From the NCBI RefSeq assembly GCF_016887965.1, contig NZ_JAFDVD010000005.1, positions 1 through 64,000 of the forward strand: a stretch of 64,000 bases of DNA, in the 5' to 3' direction. The notes under the pieces were generated by a model. It was not told the DNA's origin. It did no database searches and saw only the letters and a program-made list of their open reading frames with translations. Positions within the stretch are counted from its first letter, which is position 1. Each line of letters starts with the position of its first letter. This DNA is from Phycicoccus sonneratiae. Its GTDB lineage: Bacteria > Actinomycetota > Actinomycetes > Actinomycetales > Dermatophilaceae. Positions 49,196 through 57,465 of the stretch are shown in pieces. Made by a program: the position numbers and the translations under genes.

Positions 49196-49909
49196 TCAGT
49201 ACGGGTCGTCGCGCCCGTGGTGGCCGAGGAGGGCCGCGACCCGGCGCAGGCGCAGCCGGAGCAGCACCTTGACGACGACGTTGCGTCCCCACCAGGGCAG
49301 CTCGCGGAGCATCGCGGCGCGGTCCCCGGTGGTCGGGCGCGCCACGACGAAGCGGGCCATCGACCCGACCCGCCCGCGGTAGGCCAGCCGGTCGCCGGGC
49401 AGCACGTGGCGCAGCAGGGCGAGGGTGACGCCGATCGAGGAGAAGGCGTCGTGGACGAGGACGGTGCCGCCGGCGACGACGTGGTCCGCCCAGTGCAGGT
49501 CGTCCGAGACCGTCCAGTAGTCGTGCTTGCCGTCGACGTGGAGGACGTCGAGCGGGCGGTCCCAGCCCCGTCTCGCCTGCGCCGACGGCACCGGCAGGAC
49601 CGTGACCCGGTCGGCCACCCCGAGCGCCTCGAGGGTGGCCTCCAGCCCGAGGCGCACCGAGGGTCCGGGGTAGCGGCGGGTCGTGACGAACGGGTCGACG
49701 GCCGTGACGTCCACGTCCGGCCGGGCGGCGGCGAGGGCGCAGGTCGAGCGGCCCCGGTGCGAGCCGATCTCGAGGACGCGGGCCGGTCCGGGGTCCACCG
49801 CACGTACCGCGTCCCAGAGCAGCTGGGCCTGGTCGCGGGTCAGCCAGCCGCCGACGGCGTCGACGGCCGGCCACACCTCGGCGAAGGCCGGGCCGCGCTC
49901 CGGAGGCAC
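49196..49909 (-). CDS. Class I SAM-dependent methyltransferase
   Basis: The 237-residue protein has a Rossmann methyltransferase core with motif I RVLEIGSHRGRSTCALAAA, the acidic motif II VTAVDPF and LDVLHVDGKHDYWTVSDDL, typical of the Methyltransf_24 (class I, metal-dependent-like) group. It ends in a basic tail. The substrate may be an envelope saccharide, judged by its neighbours. GTG 49909 was chosen for the GGAGG site at 49916-49920; an ATG at 49960 is less likely because it would leave out the -10 box. Confidence 0.85.
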   Translation of the reverse strand: MPPERGPAFAEVWPAVDAVGGWLTRDQAQLLWDAVRAVDPGPARVLEIGSHRGRSTCALAAARPDVDVTAVDPFVTTRRYPGPSVRLGLEATLEALGVADRVTVLPVPSAQARRGWDRPLDVLHVDGKHDYWTVSDDLHWADHVVAGGTVLVHDAFSSIGVTLALLRHVLPGDRLAYRGRVGSMARFVVARPTTGDRAAMLRELPWWGRNVVVKVLLRLRLRRVAALLGHHGRDDPY

Positions 49910-49928
49910 GCTCGACCTCCCGGCGGGT

Positions 49929-49938
49929 GTTCTAGGGT
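49929..49938. promoter_or_regulatory. Overlapping divergent -10 boxes
   Basis: TAGAAC on the minus strand (49929-49934, for the methyltransferase) and TAGGGT on the plus strand (49933-49938, for the membrane protein at 49973) share the bases TA. Both genes then have short leaders with good ribosome-binding sites. Confidence 0.45.
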
Positions 49939-49972
49939 GTGCTGCGGACCGGGCCAGCATAGGGAGGTCGCG

Positions 49973-51685
49973 ATGGTGGCCCCGACGGGGACCGGTGGGC
50001 GATGGCGCCGTCCCGACCTCCTGCTCGACCTCTGGGTGCTGCTCCCCGCGGCGGTGCTCGCGTGGCCCCTGCTCACCCGCTCCGGGTACCCCGTCGCGCG
50101 CGACCTCCTGTTCACCCCGGCCCTGCCGCTGCGGCCCGAGGCCCTCGGCGTCGGCACGGGGACGCCGCGGGCGGCGCCGCTCGACGCCGTCGTCGCCGTC
50201 CTCTCGCTCGGGGTCGACGGCGCCGTCCTCGGGCGGGTCGCCGTCCTCGCGCCCTTGCTGCTCGCCGGGTGGGGCGCGCACCGGCTCGCCCGTCCGCTCG
50301 GACTGCCGGCGCGGGCCCTCGTCGCGGCGTTCGCCGTGTGGAACCCGTTCGTCGTCGAGCGGCTCGGGCTCGGCCAGTGGGCCCTCGTCCTCGGCTACGC
50401 CGTCCTCTGGTGGGTCGCCCTCGCCCTGCGCCCCGGCCACGACCGTCCCCTCGCGCGGCTCGCCCCCTGGCTGGCCCTCGGGGCGCTGACCCCGACGTCC
50501 GCGGTGCTCGTCGGGGGGACCGCGCTCGTGCTCGGGGCCGCCCCGCGCGGCACGCCCGGGCGGCGCCGGGCCGGGCTGCTCGGGCTCGTCGCCGCGGTCC
50601 AGCTGCCGTGGCTCCTGCCCGCCCTCCTCGGCGGCGCCGGCGGCACGTCCGACCCCGCGGGCGTGGCGGCCTTCGCGGCCCGTGCGGAGCTGCCGGGGCC
50701 GGCCGTGCTGAGCCTCCTCGGGCTCGGCGGCATCTGGGACCGGTTGAGCGTCCCGGGCACCCGCGCCGGCGGGCTGGGGGCGGTCACCGTCGTGCTCGTC
50801 GTGGCCGGCCTCGTCGCCGTCGTCCGCCGCCCGGCGCTCGCGCCCCGGCCGCTCCTCGGCCTCGGGCTCGCGGGCCTGCTCCTCGCAGCGGTCACCACCG
50901 TCCCGTGGGGCGCCGACCTCGTCGCGGCCGGCACCGACGTCGTCCCCGGCCTCGGCCTGCTCCGCGACGGTCAGAAGTGGCTCGCGCCGTTCGTCGTCGT
51001 CGCGGTCCTCGGGGTCGGGGCGCTCGCCGACGCCGGCGTCACCGCGGCCCGACGGCAGGCGCCGGCGCTGGCGCCCACGGCCGTCGGCGCCTGCCTCCTC
51101 GTCCCGTTCGTGCTGCTGCCCGACGCGACGGTCGTCGTCCACCGGGTCCTGACCCCCGTGACCTGGCCGGCGGACTTCGCCGCCGTGGCGCGGGCCGTCG
51201 ACGGGTCGGACGGCGTGCTCGCCTCGGCGCCGTGGCGGCTCTACCGCCGCTACCCGTGGGCCGGTGCCTACGGCACCTACGACCCGGCCTCCCGCTGGTT
51301 CGACGTGCAGGTCGTGACCACCGACGCCCTCGCGGTGGGGGACCGGACGGTCCGTGGGGAGGACCGCCTCGCCGCGCGCGTGGGCTCGGTGCTCGCCGAG
51401 CCCGGTGCCGGTACCGCGGCCGGGCTCGCGGCGGCCGGGGTGCGGTGGGTCCTCGTCACCCGCACCGACGCCGACGCGTCGCCCCTGCTCGCCGCGCTCG
51501 AGGCCGCACCGTCCGCGCGGCGGGTGCACGACGGCCCCGACCTCGTCCTCGTCGAGCTCGCGGACCCCGCCCCGGTCCCACGGACCGCCGGGTGGCGGGT
51601 GGGCGTCGTCGCCGGCACCGACCTCGCGGTGCTCGCCCTCCTGCTCGTCGTGTCGCTCTCGCGAGTGCGCCGTCGGCGTCCCTGA
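49973..51685 (+). CDS. Large polytopic envelope protein, Rv0226c-like
   Basis: The 570-residue protein has about ten membrane helices and a C-terminal extracytoplasmic part with WRLYRRYPWAGAYGTYDPAS and WFDVQVVTT. The beginning (RSGYPVARDLLFTPALPLRPEALG) and the GTC-like layout suggest a polyprenyl-phosphate-dependent glycosyltransferase or a relative. Size, topology and neighbours recall the mycobacterial membrane protein Rv0226c. This is recollection and not a search result. An AGGGAGG site ends 5 bases before the ATG. Confidence 0.7.
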   Translation: MVAPTGTGGRWRRPDLLLDLWVLLPAAVLAWPLLTRSGYPVARDLLFTPALPLRPEALGVGTGTPRAAPLDAVVAVLSLGVDGAVLGRVAVLAPLLLAGWGAHRLARPLGLPARALVAAFAVWNPFVVERLGLGQWALVLGYAVLWWVALALRPGHDRPLARLAPWLALGALTPTSAVLVGGTALVLGAAPRGTPGRRRAGLLGLVAAVQLPWLLPALLGGAGGTSDPAGVAAFAARAELPGPAVLSLLGLGGIWDRLSVPGTRAGGLGAVTVVLVVAGLVAVVRRPALAPRPLLGLGLAGLLLAAVTTVPWGADLVAAGTDVVPGLGLLRDGQKWLAPFVVVAVLGVGALADAGVTAARRQAPALAPTAVGACLLVPFVLLPDATVVVHRVLTPVTWPADFAAVARAVDGSDGVLASAPWRLYRRYPWAGAYGTYDPASRWFDVQVVTTDALAVGDRTVRGEDRLAARVGSVLAEPGAGTAAGLAAAGVRWVLVTRTDADASPLLAALEAAPSARRVHDGPDLVLVELADPAPVPRTAGWRVGVVAGTDLAVLALLLVVSLSRVRRRRP

Positions 51686-51714
51686 GTTCTGTTACTGTGG
51701 CGTAGTTTCTCGAC

Positions 51715-51720
51715 AGGAAG
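51715..51720 (+). promoter_or_regulatory. Ribosome-binding site deciding the DUF2613 start
   Basis: AGGAAG ends 6 bases before ATG 51727. It favours this start over the GTG at 51724. -10-like boxes TACTGT (51693-51698) and TAGTTT (51703-51708) lie upstream. Confidence 0.5.
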
Positions 51721-51726
51721 GTCGTG

Positions 51727-51867
51727 ATGATCGCCAACGTGGTCGCCCCCGGCATCGCCGGCATCGTGCTCGCGCTCGCCGCGATCTTCGGGCTCGTCTC
51801 CTCGCAGACCGCCGCCCCCGCCGAGAACCCGGCGTCCAAGCCGATCATCGTCTACGGCCAGGGCTGA
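51727..51867 (+). CDS. DUF2613-type small membrane protein
   Basis: The gene encodes 46 residues: a short MIANVVAPGIAGIVLALAAI start, a single hydrophobic helix (about 4-25), and a polar C-terminus ending SKPIIVYGQG. This pattern matches the DUF2613 family of small secreted or membrane-anchored actinobacterial proteins. In mycobacteria a DUF2613 gene (Rv0236A) lies beside the arabinosyltransferase gene aftD. Here it follows a large polytopic envelope protein by 41 bp, and its 3' end overlaps the convergent GT4 gene by 23 bp. Confidence 0.82.
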   Translation: MIANVVAPGIAGIVLALAAIFGLVSSQTAAPAENPASKPIIVYGQG

Positions 51868-52993
51868 CCCTCAGCGGTCGCGCGCGCCCGCGCCGGGCCA
51901 CCTCGAGGAGCACGTCCTCGAACTCCCGGGCCGTCCGGCCCCAGTCCAGTTCAGCCACGCGCTCACGCGCGGCCTCGCCCGCGGCGTCGACGTCGAGCCG
52001 CCCCGCGAGGACCTCGCCGAGCGTGCGGGTCAGCTCCTCGGGACCGTCGACCAGCCATCCGGTCACCCCGTCGACCACCGACTCGGTGAGCCCCCCGCTG
52101 ACGCGGTACCCGATCGCCGGCGTGCCCTGGGCGGCCGCCTCCGTCACGGCGATGCCCCAGCCCTCGCGCACCGACGGCAGGGCCAGCACCCGCGCCCGGG
52201 CGAGGAGCCGGTCACGCTCGTCGGCCTCGACCCAGCCGTGGAAGGTCACGAGGTCCTCGACCCCGAGCGAGCGGGCGTGCTCGAGCAGCTGGGGTCCCCA
52301 CCAGCCGCGCCCGACGACGTCGACCCGGACGTCCGGGTGCTCGGCGCGGAGCGCGGCGACGGCGTCGAGGACGTGCTCGACCTGCTTGTGCGGGACGAGG
52401 CGCGAGAGCACGACGACCCGCGGCTCCGGCGCCCGGTGGGCGGCGCGCGCCCGGGCCGCGAGGCCGTTGCGCACGACGTCGACCCGCTCCGGGCGGCGGC
52501 CCAGCGCGACGAGGTCGTCCCGCGAGGTGCCGGACACCGTCACGTGGCGCACCCCGCGGTAGAGCCACGGCGTGACGACGGACTCGACCCACCAGCCGAA
52601 CCGTCCCCGCCACCCGGGGTAGATCATCCGCCACTGCTCGCGGTGCACGTGGTGGACGAGCGCGACGACGCCGCGCCGGCGCACGAGTGGTGTGCCGAAG
52701 GGCAACCCGTTGATGACGTCGACGACGACGTCGGTGCGCCGGCCGTGCAGCGCGACCCACCACAGGCCGTGGAGGTAGACGGTGAGCCGGCCCCCCGAGC
52801 GCCGGTGCCGGACCCCCTCGAGCACCTCGCGCCGCGGCAGCCCGGGCGGGCGCGCGGTGATGACGGTGACCTCGTGCCCGGCGCGCACGAGCCCGCGGGC
52901 CACCTCCTCGACGTAGACCTCGCTCCCGCCCGCCTCGGGGTGGCGCGGGTCGCGCCACGAGAGGACGGCGACCCGCAGCGGCGTCCGGCTCAC
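51845..52993 (-). CDS. Glycosyltransferase family 4 (Rv0225-like)
   Basis: The 382-residue protein is a GT-B glycosyltransferase. The N-terminus RVAVLSWRDPRHPEAGGSEV has the glycine-rich acceptor loop, and the C-terminal domain has the donor-binding VVLSRLVPHKQVEHVLDAV and the E-x7-E motif region SVREGWGIAVTEAAAQGTPA. GT4 enzymes use nucleotide sugars such as GDP-mannose or UDP-GlcNAc. Its closest mycobacterial analogue in position may be Rv0225. The GTG at 52993 lies 10 bp after the gene at 53004-55046, so they form one minus-strand operon. Confidence 0.88.
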   Translation of the reverse strand: MSRTPLRVAVLSWRDPRHPEAGGSEVYVEEVARGLVRAGHEVTVITARPPGLPRREVLEGVRHRRSGGRLTVYLHGLWWVALHGRRTDVVVDVINGLPFGTPLVRRRGVVALVHHVHREQWRMIYPGWRGRFGWWVESVVTPWLYRGVRHVTVSGTSRDDLVALGRRPERVDVVRNGLAARARAAHRAPEPRVVVLSRLVPHKQVEHVLDAVAALRAEHPDVRVDVVGRGWWGPQLLEHARSLGVEDLVTFHGWVEADERDRLLARARVLALPSVREGWGIAVTEAAAQGTPAIGYRVSGGLTESVVDGVTGWLVDGPEELTRTLGEVLAGRLDVDAAGEAARERVAELDWGRTAREFEDVLLEVARRGRARPLRVSPGRRR

Positions 52994-53003
52994 CGCGACC
53001 CCC

Positions 53004-55046
53004 TCACCGCGACCCCGCCGCGTCGACGACCCGGGGGCACAGCGTGGTCGGGCGGCCGGGCACGCGGTCGAGGGTGACGCCCAGCCGCTCGGCCCGCGCG
53101 AAGGCGTCGTTGCGGACCTCGGTGCGTCCGGGCCGGATCACCCAGCGCTCGTCGATCCGCTGGGCCGGGAAGACCGCCACCCGGCCGCCGGGCGTCGTCG
53201 TCACCTCGGCGACCCCGACGTCCGCGAAGACGCCGATGCCGACGGTCGTCGAGCTCTCGGGGTAGACGCCGTACCAGGGACCGGCGGTCACGGTGTCGCC
53301 CTGCCGGACGACGACGCGCACCTGGTGGTCGGCGCGCGTCTGGAGGACGACCTCGCGGGTCCGCGAGCCGACGACGGTCGCGAGGACGACCTGCCCGGCC
53401 TCGACGCCGCGGTGCACGGTAGCCCGCAGCACGGTCGGGGAGGACTCGACGAGCACCCACGGCTCGTAGCGGTCGCCGGTCGCCAGGTAGAGGGCCGAGC
53501 AGCCGGGAGCGGCGGCGAGCGCGTCGGGGGCGGCGTCGTCCGGGAGGGCGCCGACGTCGCGCAGCACCGGCGGCGGTGTCGTGCCGAGGGCGCGGTCGAC
53601 CCGGTGCTGGAGCGACAGCAGCTGGACGAGCCGGTCGCCCCGGCCGGTGACGGCGCTCGCGACGAGCCCGGTGGCGGTGTGCACGAGCACCGAGTACGCG
53701 GTGAGCAGGGCCAAGGCGGTCAGCACCGCGCCCGCGCGCCGGCGGGAGCCGCGCAGCAGCCGCGGGAGCAGGGCCCACGCCGTGACGGCCGACCCGACGA
53801 CGAGCAGCGGGACGAACTCGCTCGTGTACCGGTTGGCGACGTACCCGTACATGAGGATCCCCGCCGGCACGACGGCCGCCCCGAGGACCGGTGGGGCGAG
53901 CAGCCGGAAGGAGCGCCGCCGGCGCAGCAGCACGAGCACCGGTACCGCCGCGAGCGCGAGGAGCGAGAGCAGCGGCGTCGTCGCCGTGACGCTCGCGGTC
54001 CGGTAGGTCTGGTCGAGGACCACGCCGTCGCGCTCCACCGGCGGGGCGTCGGGCAGCGACACCCACGGGAACCACGGCGTGGGGCGCAGGCCGGTGGGGG
54101 AGAGGTAGGCCTGCGTGGTCGTCGGGAGGAACTGCGGGCCGGTGATGTGACCACCGTTGGCGGACAACGCCTCCCGACGGTGGTCGTTGACCTGGGTCCA
54201 GACCTGGTCCTGGAGCGGGAAGAGGTACGGGTGCCCGAACTTCACCTCGTTGAGGGCCACCGACGCCGCGACGGGGAGCAGGCCCGCGGCGAGGAACCCG
54301 ACGAGCAGCCGGCGCCCGTCGACCCGGCGTCGACCCTCGGAGAGCCACCACCAGCCACCGGCGAGGACCGCGGCGCCGCAGACCGCGAAGCCACCGGTCG
54401 TGCGGGTGAGGACGGCCGCGAGGGCGAACGCGCCGAGCCACCCGAGGCTGCGGCGGCTCGGTTCGAGCCCCGCCCGCACGAGCCAGTACAGGGCCCCGAC
54501 GACGGTGGCCACCGACCACACGTACACCTCGTGGTAGACCCACGGCAGCGCGGCGACGAAGGTGATGACGGTGCCCCCGGTCATCGCCACGAGGAGCACG
54601 GCAGCGGCCGCGGCCTCGCGCCGGCTCGGCACGGTGCTGCCGCGCAGCACGGTCCGGACGAGCCAGAGCAGCCGGGCGGACATGACGGCGAGGACGAGCC
54701 AGCCGAGCGCCATCGACGCGACCGTCAGCCGCCCGTCGAACTCGTGCGTGACGAGCATGACCGGGATGCGCAGCAGTGCCGGGAACGGCGGGAAGTACAT
54801 GAACGTGCGCCCGCCGAGGACGAACCCCTCGATGCCGAGCGAGCCCTCGGGCACGTCGAGGTGGCCGTCGAGCAGCGCGTTGGCCTGGATGTCGAAGAAG
54901 TTCGAGCCGTACCCGAGGCCGACGGCCGTGCGGGTCGGCGACCACGCGAGGTCGAGGAGGACGAGCAGGTAGACCAGGCCCCCGAGGAGGCACCCGGCGA
55001 GGGACGCGACGACGACCCGAGGATGCGGCGGTGCCGGCGGCCTCAC
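53004..55046 (-). CDS. Polytopic membrane glycosyltransferase-like protein (GT39/GT-C fold)
   Basis: The 680-residue protein has roughly eleven membrane helices and a soluble beta-rich C-terminal domain of about 200 residues. Near the N-terminus the extracytoplasmic loop has GSNFFDIQANALLDGHLDVP, which resembles the first loop of GT-C/PMT-type enzymes where the catalytic Asp lies. The acceptor and donor are unknown; a polyprenyl-phosphate sugar is likely for this fold. GTG 55046 overlaps the stop of the upstream fusion gene as GTGA. Confidence in the enzyme class is moderate. Confidence 0.7.
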   Translation of the reverse strand: MRPPAPPHPRVVVASLAGCLLGGLVYLLVLLDLAWSPTRTAVGLGYGSNFFDIQANALLDGHLDVPEGSLGIEGFVLGGRTFMYFPPFPALLRIPVMLVTHEFDGRLTVASMALGWLVLAVMSARLLWLVRTVLRGSTVPSRREAAAAAVLLVAMTGGTVITFVAALPWVYHEVYVWSVATVVGALYWLVRAGLEPSRRSLGWLGAFALAAVLTRTTGGFAVCGAAVLAGGWWWLSEGRRRVDGRRLLVGFLAAGLLPVAASVALNEVKFGHPYLFPLQDQVWTQVNDHRREALSANGGHITGPQFLPTTTQAYLSPTGLRPTPWFPWVSLPDAPPVERDGVVLDQTYRTASVTATTPLLSLLALAAVPVLVLLRRRRSFRLLAPPVLGAAVVPAGILMYGYVANRYTSEFVPLLVVGSAVTAWALLPRLLRGSRRRAGAVLTALALLTAYSVLVHTATGLVASAVTGRGDRLVQLLSLQHRVDRALGTTPPPVLRDVGALPDDAAPDALAAAPGCSALYLATGDRYEPWVLVESSPTVLRATVHRGVEAGQVVLATVVGSRTREVVLQTRADHQVRVVVRQGDTVTAGPWYGVYPESSTTVGIGVFADVGVAEVTTTPGGRVAVFPAQRIDERWVIRPGRTEVRNDAFARAERLGVTLDRVPGRPTTLCPRVVDAAGSR

Positions 55047-56491
55047 GCCGGTTCGAGGCGGTAGAGCAGCTGGTAGCCGAAGAGGGTCGGCCAGCCGCGG
55101 ACGGCGGCGCGGTCGGCGGCCCCGACGGCCCGGGCGAGGTCGACCCGGCGGCCGCCGGTGCGCCCGCGGTCGAGGACGTCGACCGGGACCCCGACGACGT
55201 CGCGCTCGGCGATGCGCAGGCCGCACTCGCGGACGAGCTTCTCGAAGCTGCGACGGGTGAAGAACCGGACGTGGCCGCGGTCGAGCGGGCCACGGCTGTC
55301 GTAGTCGAAGAGCCCGAGGGCGGTGCGACCACGCGGGTACCAGTGGCCGAAGTTCGGCACGGACACGAGCACCTCCCCACCCGGCGCGAGCCGCGCGGCG
55401 ATGTCGCGCAGGAGCACCTCGGGCTGGGTGACGTGCTCGAGGACGTCGGCGGCGACGACGTGGTCGTAACCGGTGCCGACCTCGTCGGGCAGGCCGCGCT
55501 CGAGGTCGGCCTCGACGAAGTCGTCGAGACGGGCGCCGACACCGTCGTGCTTGACGACGTCGACCCCGACGACCCGGTGCCCCTCCGCGCGGGCGAGCGC
55601 ACCGAACGCGCCGTCGGAGCAGCCGACGTCGAGCACCGAGCCGGGGGCCGACGCGGCGAGCCACGCGAGGATCCGGCCGTGGCTCGAGTGCGGCGACGGC
55701 TTGAGCTCGTAGGCCTCGGCGTCGACCGCACCCTGCGCGCCGAAGCCCATCCGGCGTGCCCGGTGGCGCACGACGTCGCGGGCCACGTCACGGGCGTAGG
55801 CCATCCCGTTGACGTAGCAGATCTCGTCGCCGTAGTACGTGGGGATCGGGACCTCGGCGACGTGCTTCCCGGCGTCGAGCAGGCCGAGGATGATCTCGGT
55901 GTCGAAGTCGAAGCCGTCGCTGTAGGTGTCGAGGGCGAGGTCGGCGAGGGCGTCGACGCGGTAGGCCCGGTACCCGCTGTGCCACTCGCTGAGCCCGGCG
56001 CCGGTCATCGCGTTCTGGAAGGTCGACAGGATGCGGTTACCGACGAACTTGTAGAGCGGCATGCCGCCCTTGAGGGCCTGCCCGCGCACCATCATCCGGG
56101 AGCCGAACACGGCGTCGGCGCGCCCCTCGGTGAGCGGGCGTACGAGGTCCTCGATGACCTCGGGCGCGTACTGGCCGTCGCCGTGGAGGAGGACGACGAC
56201 GTCGAGCCCGTGGCCGATCGCCCAGCGGTACCCGGCCTTCTGGTTGCCCCCGTAGCCGAGGTTCTTCTCGTGCCGCACGACCGTCAGCGGCAGGTCGCTC
56301 GTGTCGCGGTAGGCCATCCCGATGGCGTACGTGTCGTCCTGGCTCGCGTCGTCGGCGAGCAGCACGTGGTCGACGGTGGCGCGGAAGCCGGCCGGCAGCC
56401 GGTCGAGGGTGTGCACGAGGGTGCTCGCGGCGTTGTACGCCACGACGAGCACGCCGACGCGCGGTGCCGGCGCGGCAGGGGTCTGGGTCAT
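55043..56491 (-). CDS. GT2 glycosyltransferase / SAM methyltransferase fusion
   Basis: The 482-residue protein has two enzymatic modules. Residues about 1-250 are a GT2 (GT-A fold) domain like dolichyl- or polyprenyl-phosphate sugar synthases: RVGVLVVAYNAASTL, LLADDASQDDT, VLLHGDGQYAPEVI and GFDFDTEIILGLLDAG. Residues about 265-480 are a class I methyltransferase with LDVGCSDGAFGALA and AADVLEHVTQPEVLL. A polyprenyl-P-sugar made here could feed the adjacent GT-C-like protein. ATG 56491 lies about 57 bases after a likely transcription start. Confidence 0.88.
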   Translation of the reverse strand: MTQTPAAPAPRVGVLVVAYNAASTLVHTLDRLPAGFRATVDHVLLADDASQDDTYAIGMAYRDTSDLPLTVVRHEKNLGYGGNQKAGYRWAIGHGLDVVVLLHGDGQYAPEVIEDLVRPLTEGRADAVFGSRMMVRGQALKGGMPLYKFVGNRILSTFQNAMTGAGLSEWHSGYRAYRVDALADLALDTYSDGFDFDTEIILGLLDAGKHVAEVPIPTYYGDEICYVNGMAYARDVARDVVRHRARRMGFGAQGAVDAEAYELKPSPHSSHGRILAWLAASAPGSVLDVGCSDGAFGALARAEGHRVVGVDVVKHDGVGARLDDFVEADLERGLPDEVGTGYDHVVAADVLEHVTQPEVLLRDIAARLAPGGEVLVSVPNFGHWYPRGRTALGLFDYDSRGPLDRGHVRFFTRRSFEKLVRECGLRIAERDVVGVPVDVLDRGRTGGRRVDLARAVGAADRAAVRGWPTLFGYQLLYRLEPA

Positions 56492-56554
56492 CGGGGGTCC
56501 GTCCGTCTCGGGCGCTGCGCCGCCCGGGTCGAGGCGGCGTCGCGACGTCGCTGG

Positions 56555-56585
56555 ATTGTATGTGACCCGCCGGTAGGGATGTCGC
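56555..56585 (-). promoter_or_regulatory. Promoter of the GT2-methyltransferase operon
   Basis: On the minus strand TACAAT (56555-56560) is a near-consensus -10 box. GCGACA (56580-56585) upstream is a weak -35 candidate with a 19-base spacer. It would drive the GT2 fusion, the GT-C-like gene and the GT4 gene. Confidence 0.5.
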
Positions 56586-56607
56586 AGGACCGGTCCGGGC
56601 GCCGTGC

Positions 56608-56613
56608 CACACT
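56608..56613 (+). promoter_or_regulatory. -10 box of the leaderless oxygenase transcript
   Basis: CACACT lies 6 bases before ATG 56620 and keeps the A and T of TANNNT. Confidence 0.4.
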
Positions 56614-56619
56614 GGCGCC

Positions 56620-57465
56620 ATGCCGAGCCAGCTCCTCGCGATGGACCGCCTCTCGGCGGGCCTCCCCGACGCCGCGGCGCAGTACGCGGCGGCCGTCCCG
56701 TTCCCGCACACCGTCCTCGACGACGTGCTGACCCCCGAGGCCTTCGCGGCCGCGGTCGAGGAGTTCCCCGGCACCGAGGACCCGTTCTGGCGAGGGTACC
56801 TGCACGTCAACGAGACGAAGTACTCCAACACCGCGCCCGACACCTGGGGCCCGACCCTCCGGGCGGTCGCCCGCGAGCTCTGCGCCCCCGAGTTCGTCGC
56901 CTACCTCGAGCGGCTCACCGGCATCGAGGACCTGCTGCCCGACTGGTCGATGGACGGCGGCGGCCTGCACCAGACGCTGCGCGGCGGCCACCTCAACATC
57001 CACGCCGACTTCACGACGCACCACGAGCGCGAGAACTGGGCCCGCCGGGTCAACATCCTCCTGTACCTCAACGAGGAGTGGCACCCGGAGTGGGGCGGCG
57101 AGCTCGAGCTGTGGGACCGGCAGATGACGGCCAGGCAGGGCACGGTGACGCCGAAGGGCAACCGGATGCTCGTCTTCACGACGTCGTTCGACAGCTTCCA
57201 CGGGCACCCGGACCCGCTCACCTGCCCGCCGGGGGAGGCCCGCCGGTCGATGGCCCTCTACTACTTCACCGAGGAGGCGGAGGCGGTGCGCCGGTCGACC
57301 AACTACCGGGCCCGCCCCACCGACGGCGCGGGGCGCGGGGCGGCGATCTGGGCCGACCGCACCGCCCTCGACGTCTACGACCGGGCCAAGCGCCGGCTCG
57401 GGCTCAGGGACGAGACGGTGCAGGGTCTGCTGGGCCGGCTGCAGCGGCTGCGCCGGCGGGGCTGA
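56620..57465 (+). CDS. Fe(II)/2-oxoglutarate-dependent oxygenase
   Basis: The 281-residue protein has the double-stranded beta-helix iron triad: HADFTTHH supplies His and Asp (near residues 128-130), and FHGHPDPLTCPPGEARRS supplies the distal His plus the Arg that binds 2-oxoglutarate. The VNILLYLNEEWHPEWGGELELW segment is typical of prolyl-hydroxylase-like members. It could hydroxylate a small molecule, a glycan or a protein. It diverges from the GT2 fusion operon, and its 3' end overlaps the convergent acyltransferase by 62 bp. Confidence 0.85.
   Translation: MPSQLLAMDRLSAGLPDAAAQYAAAVPFPHTVLDDVLTPEAFAAAVEEFPGTEDPFWRGYLHVNETKYSNTAPDTWGPTLRAVARELCAPEFVAYLERLTGIEDLLPDWSMDGGGLHQTLRGGHLNIHADFTTHHERENWARRVNILLYLNEEWHPEWGGELELWDRQMTARQGTVTPKGNRMLVFTTSFDSFHGHPDPLTCPPGEARRSMALYYFTEEAEAVRRSTNYRARPTDGAGRGAAIWADRTALDVYDRAKRRLGLRDETVQGLLGRLQRLRRRG

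Noticed and set aside
51724-51726. GTG 51724 as the DUF2613 start
   Set aside because: The following ATG has better spacing to the AGGAAG site and matches the expected family start.
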